A DNA stretch of 6,156 bases from Planctomycetota bacterium. Lineage in GTDB: Bacteria; Planctomycetota; UBA1135. The stretch covers positions 136,076-142,231 of the forward strand of contig NVWJ01000003.1 of assembly GCA_002746235.1 (NCBI GenBank), written 5' to 3'. Below are positions 5,279 to 6,156 of the stretch, one piece after another (the stretch's first letter is position 1; each line of letters begins with the position of its first letter). The notes beneath the pieces are model-generated. The model was not told where the DNA came from. It did no database searches and worked only from the letters and a program-made list of their open reading frames with translations. The translations under genes were made by a program, and so were the position numbers.

Positions 5279-6156
5279 TTGGGACCTGCTCTCGTCACAG
5301 CGCTTGCCCTGGTGGGCTACTTCCTCGGCTACCGCTATTACAGCGCGTGGCTGGCGAAGCGAGTTTTTCAGCTAGATGAAAGTGCGGTCACTCCGGCGCA
5401 TGCGCAGGAGGATGGCGTCGACTTTGTGCCAACCCGCCCCATTGTGCTGTTTGGGCATCATTTTGCCTCGATTGCTGGTTTAGCCCCAATGCTAGGGCCT
5501 GCGGTCGCGGTGTTTTGGGGTTGGCTGCCGGCGTTTTTGTGGGTGGTGTTAGGCGCGGTGTTTATTGGATGCGTCCATGACTTCAGCGCTCTAGTGCTGT
5601 CGGCTAGGCATCGAGGTGAAAGTATTGGCACCTTGTGCGATGACATTCTTGGCGGCAAAGCCAAAGGTTTATTCCTAGCCTTGATCTTCTTTGGCGTGTC
5701 CTTGGCCATGGGGGTTTTCGTCTTCGTCATCTCCTTGTTATTCACCTGGGGCAACGATTTCAACCCCGCTGCACTCGACCAGTCGACTACCAGCTTCCCG
5801 GAAGTGGTCATGCCTTCTGCCGGCCTCATGCTGGTCGCTCTAGTCTGCGGATGGCTTTTATACGTCAAGAAAAAGCCACTGCTCCCGGTCACCACGGTCG
5901 GTTTTCTGGCTTTACTCGCGCTCATCGCTCTCGGTTATCTGTTCCCAACCCTAGGCTTTTCGCGCGATGCCTGGCCATCCCAATCCACCTGGATTTGGAT
6001 TCTGATGATTTACGCATACTTAGCCAGCGTGCTTCCGGTATGGCTTCTGCTGCAGGCGCGCGACTTCCTGAACTCCTTGCTCTTAGTCCTCGGCCTGATC
6101 CTGATGTACACCGGGTTCTTCCTCCAAGGCCCGAGTTTCGATGCCCCGGCGTTTAA
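5279..6156 (+). CDS. cstA: Carbon starvation protein CstA family transporter, TTG start, 3' end cut off by window edge
   Basis: The frame is open from a TTG at 5279 to the right edge, giving 292 residues of a multi-spanning membrane protein; family members usually have about 500-700. Family hallmarks include AQEDGVDFVPTRPIVLFG (42-59), the signature GHHFASIAGLAPMLGP (59-74), WGWLPAFLWVVLGAVFIG (80-97), VHDFSALVLSARHRGESIG (99-117) and LPVWLLLQARDFLNS (252-266). Hydrophobic helices recur near 2-18, 84-108, 131-156, 181-195, 205-222, 238-258 and 267-282. CstA proteins act in the inner membrane; in E. coli they are linked to peptide uptake under starvation and, with BtsT, to pyruvate uptake. The substrate here is not deducible. 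No ATG exists near the N-terminus, and an in-frame TAA, the SH3 gene's own stop, lies 15 bases upstream, so TTG at 5279 is the only start that preserves the first helix. The ribosome-binding site is weak. Close spacing suggests co-transcription with the SH3 and phosphatase genes. Confidence 0.92.
   Translation, partial: MGPALVTALALVGYFLGYRYYSAWLAKRVFQLDESAVTPAHAQEDGVDFVPTRPIVLFGHHFASIAGLAPMLGPAVAVFWGWLPAFLWVVLGAVFIGCVHDFSALVLSARHRGESIGTLCDDILGGKAKGLFLALIFFGVSLAMGVFVFVISLLFTWGNDFNPAALDQSTTSFPEVVMPSAGLMLVALVCGWLLYVKKKPLLPVTTVGFLALLALIALGYLFPTLGFSRDAWPSQSTWIWILMIYAYLASVLPVWLLLQARDFLNSLLLVLGLILMYTGFFLQGPSFDAPAF

Noticed and set aside
5458..5925. Long open frame on the minus strand opposite cstA
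   Set aside because: The plus strand encodes an unmistakable CstA core; the antisense product is Lys/Thr/Pro-rich and lacks any recognisable domain.
5851..6156. Plus-strand open frame reaching the right edge
   Set aside because: It is in a different frame inside cstA, is Arg/Pro/His-rich, and cstA itself stays open with a clear family match.

Overview
The window is almost entirely protein-coding and holds six genes in two divergent groups. Three genes run leftward from about 2604: rmuC, a leucine-rich-repeat lipoprotein, and a methyltransferase-fold protein cut by the left edge. Three run rightward from 2650: a PhoD-like phosphatase lipoprotein, an SH3-domain exported protein, and cstA cut by the right edge. 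The only gap between the groups is 45 bases (2605-2649). The other junctions are a 4-base overlap and gaps of 35, 13 and 15 bases, so each group looks like an operon. No stretch over 300 bases lacks a gene. I see no tRNA, rRNA, CRISPR array, insertion sequence or convincing intrinsic terminator.

The organism looks Gram-negative: three proteins carry candidate lipobox signal peptides and one a Sec-type signal. The short tandem leucine-rich repeats with a TDAGL-type motif, the SH3-domain protein with its distinctive C-terminal domain, and a PhoD-like protein with a DDHDYGPND motif together remind me of Planctomycetota. This is a tentative judgement from protein style, not from a marker gene; another member of the PVC group or a deep proteobacterial-type lineage is possible. 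Base composition appears moderate and even, with no obvious island boundary.

Functionally, the leftward group joins an inner-membrane-anchored RmuC nuclease-fold protein to two apparently exported proteins, the last two translationally coupled. The rightward group combines a cell-envelope phosphodiesterase/phosphatase, an SH3-type envelope protein and a CstA peptide/pyruvate-type transporter. A theme of envelope phosphate and carbon scavenging is conceivable for this second group, but only adjacency supports it. I do not see a clearly new system. The most thought-provoking item is a SAM-methyltransferase-like domain behind a lipoprotein-type signal, coupled by stop/start overlap to an exported leucine-rich-repeat protein. 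The cstA gene is also easily missed, because it has no ATG start and runs off the window.
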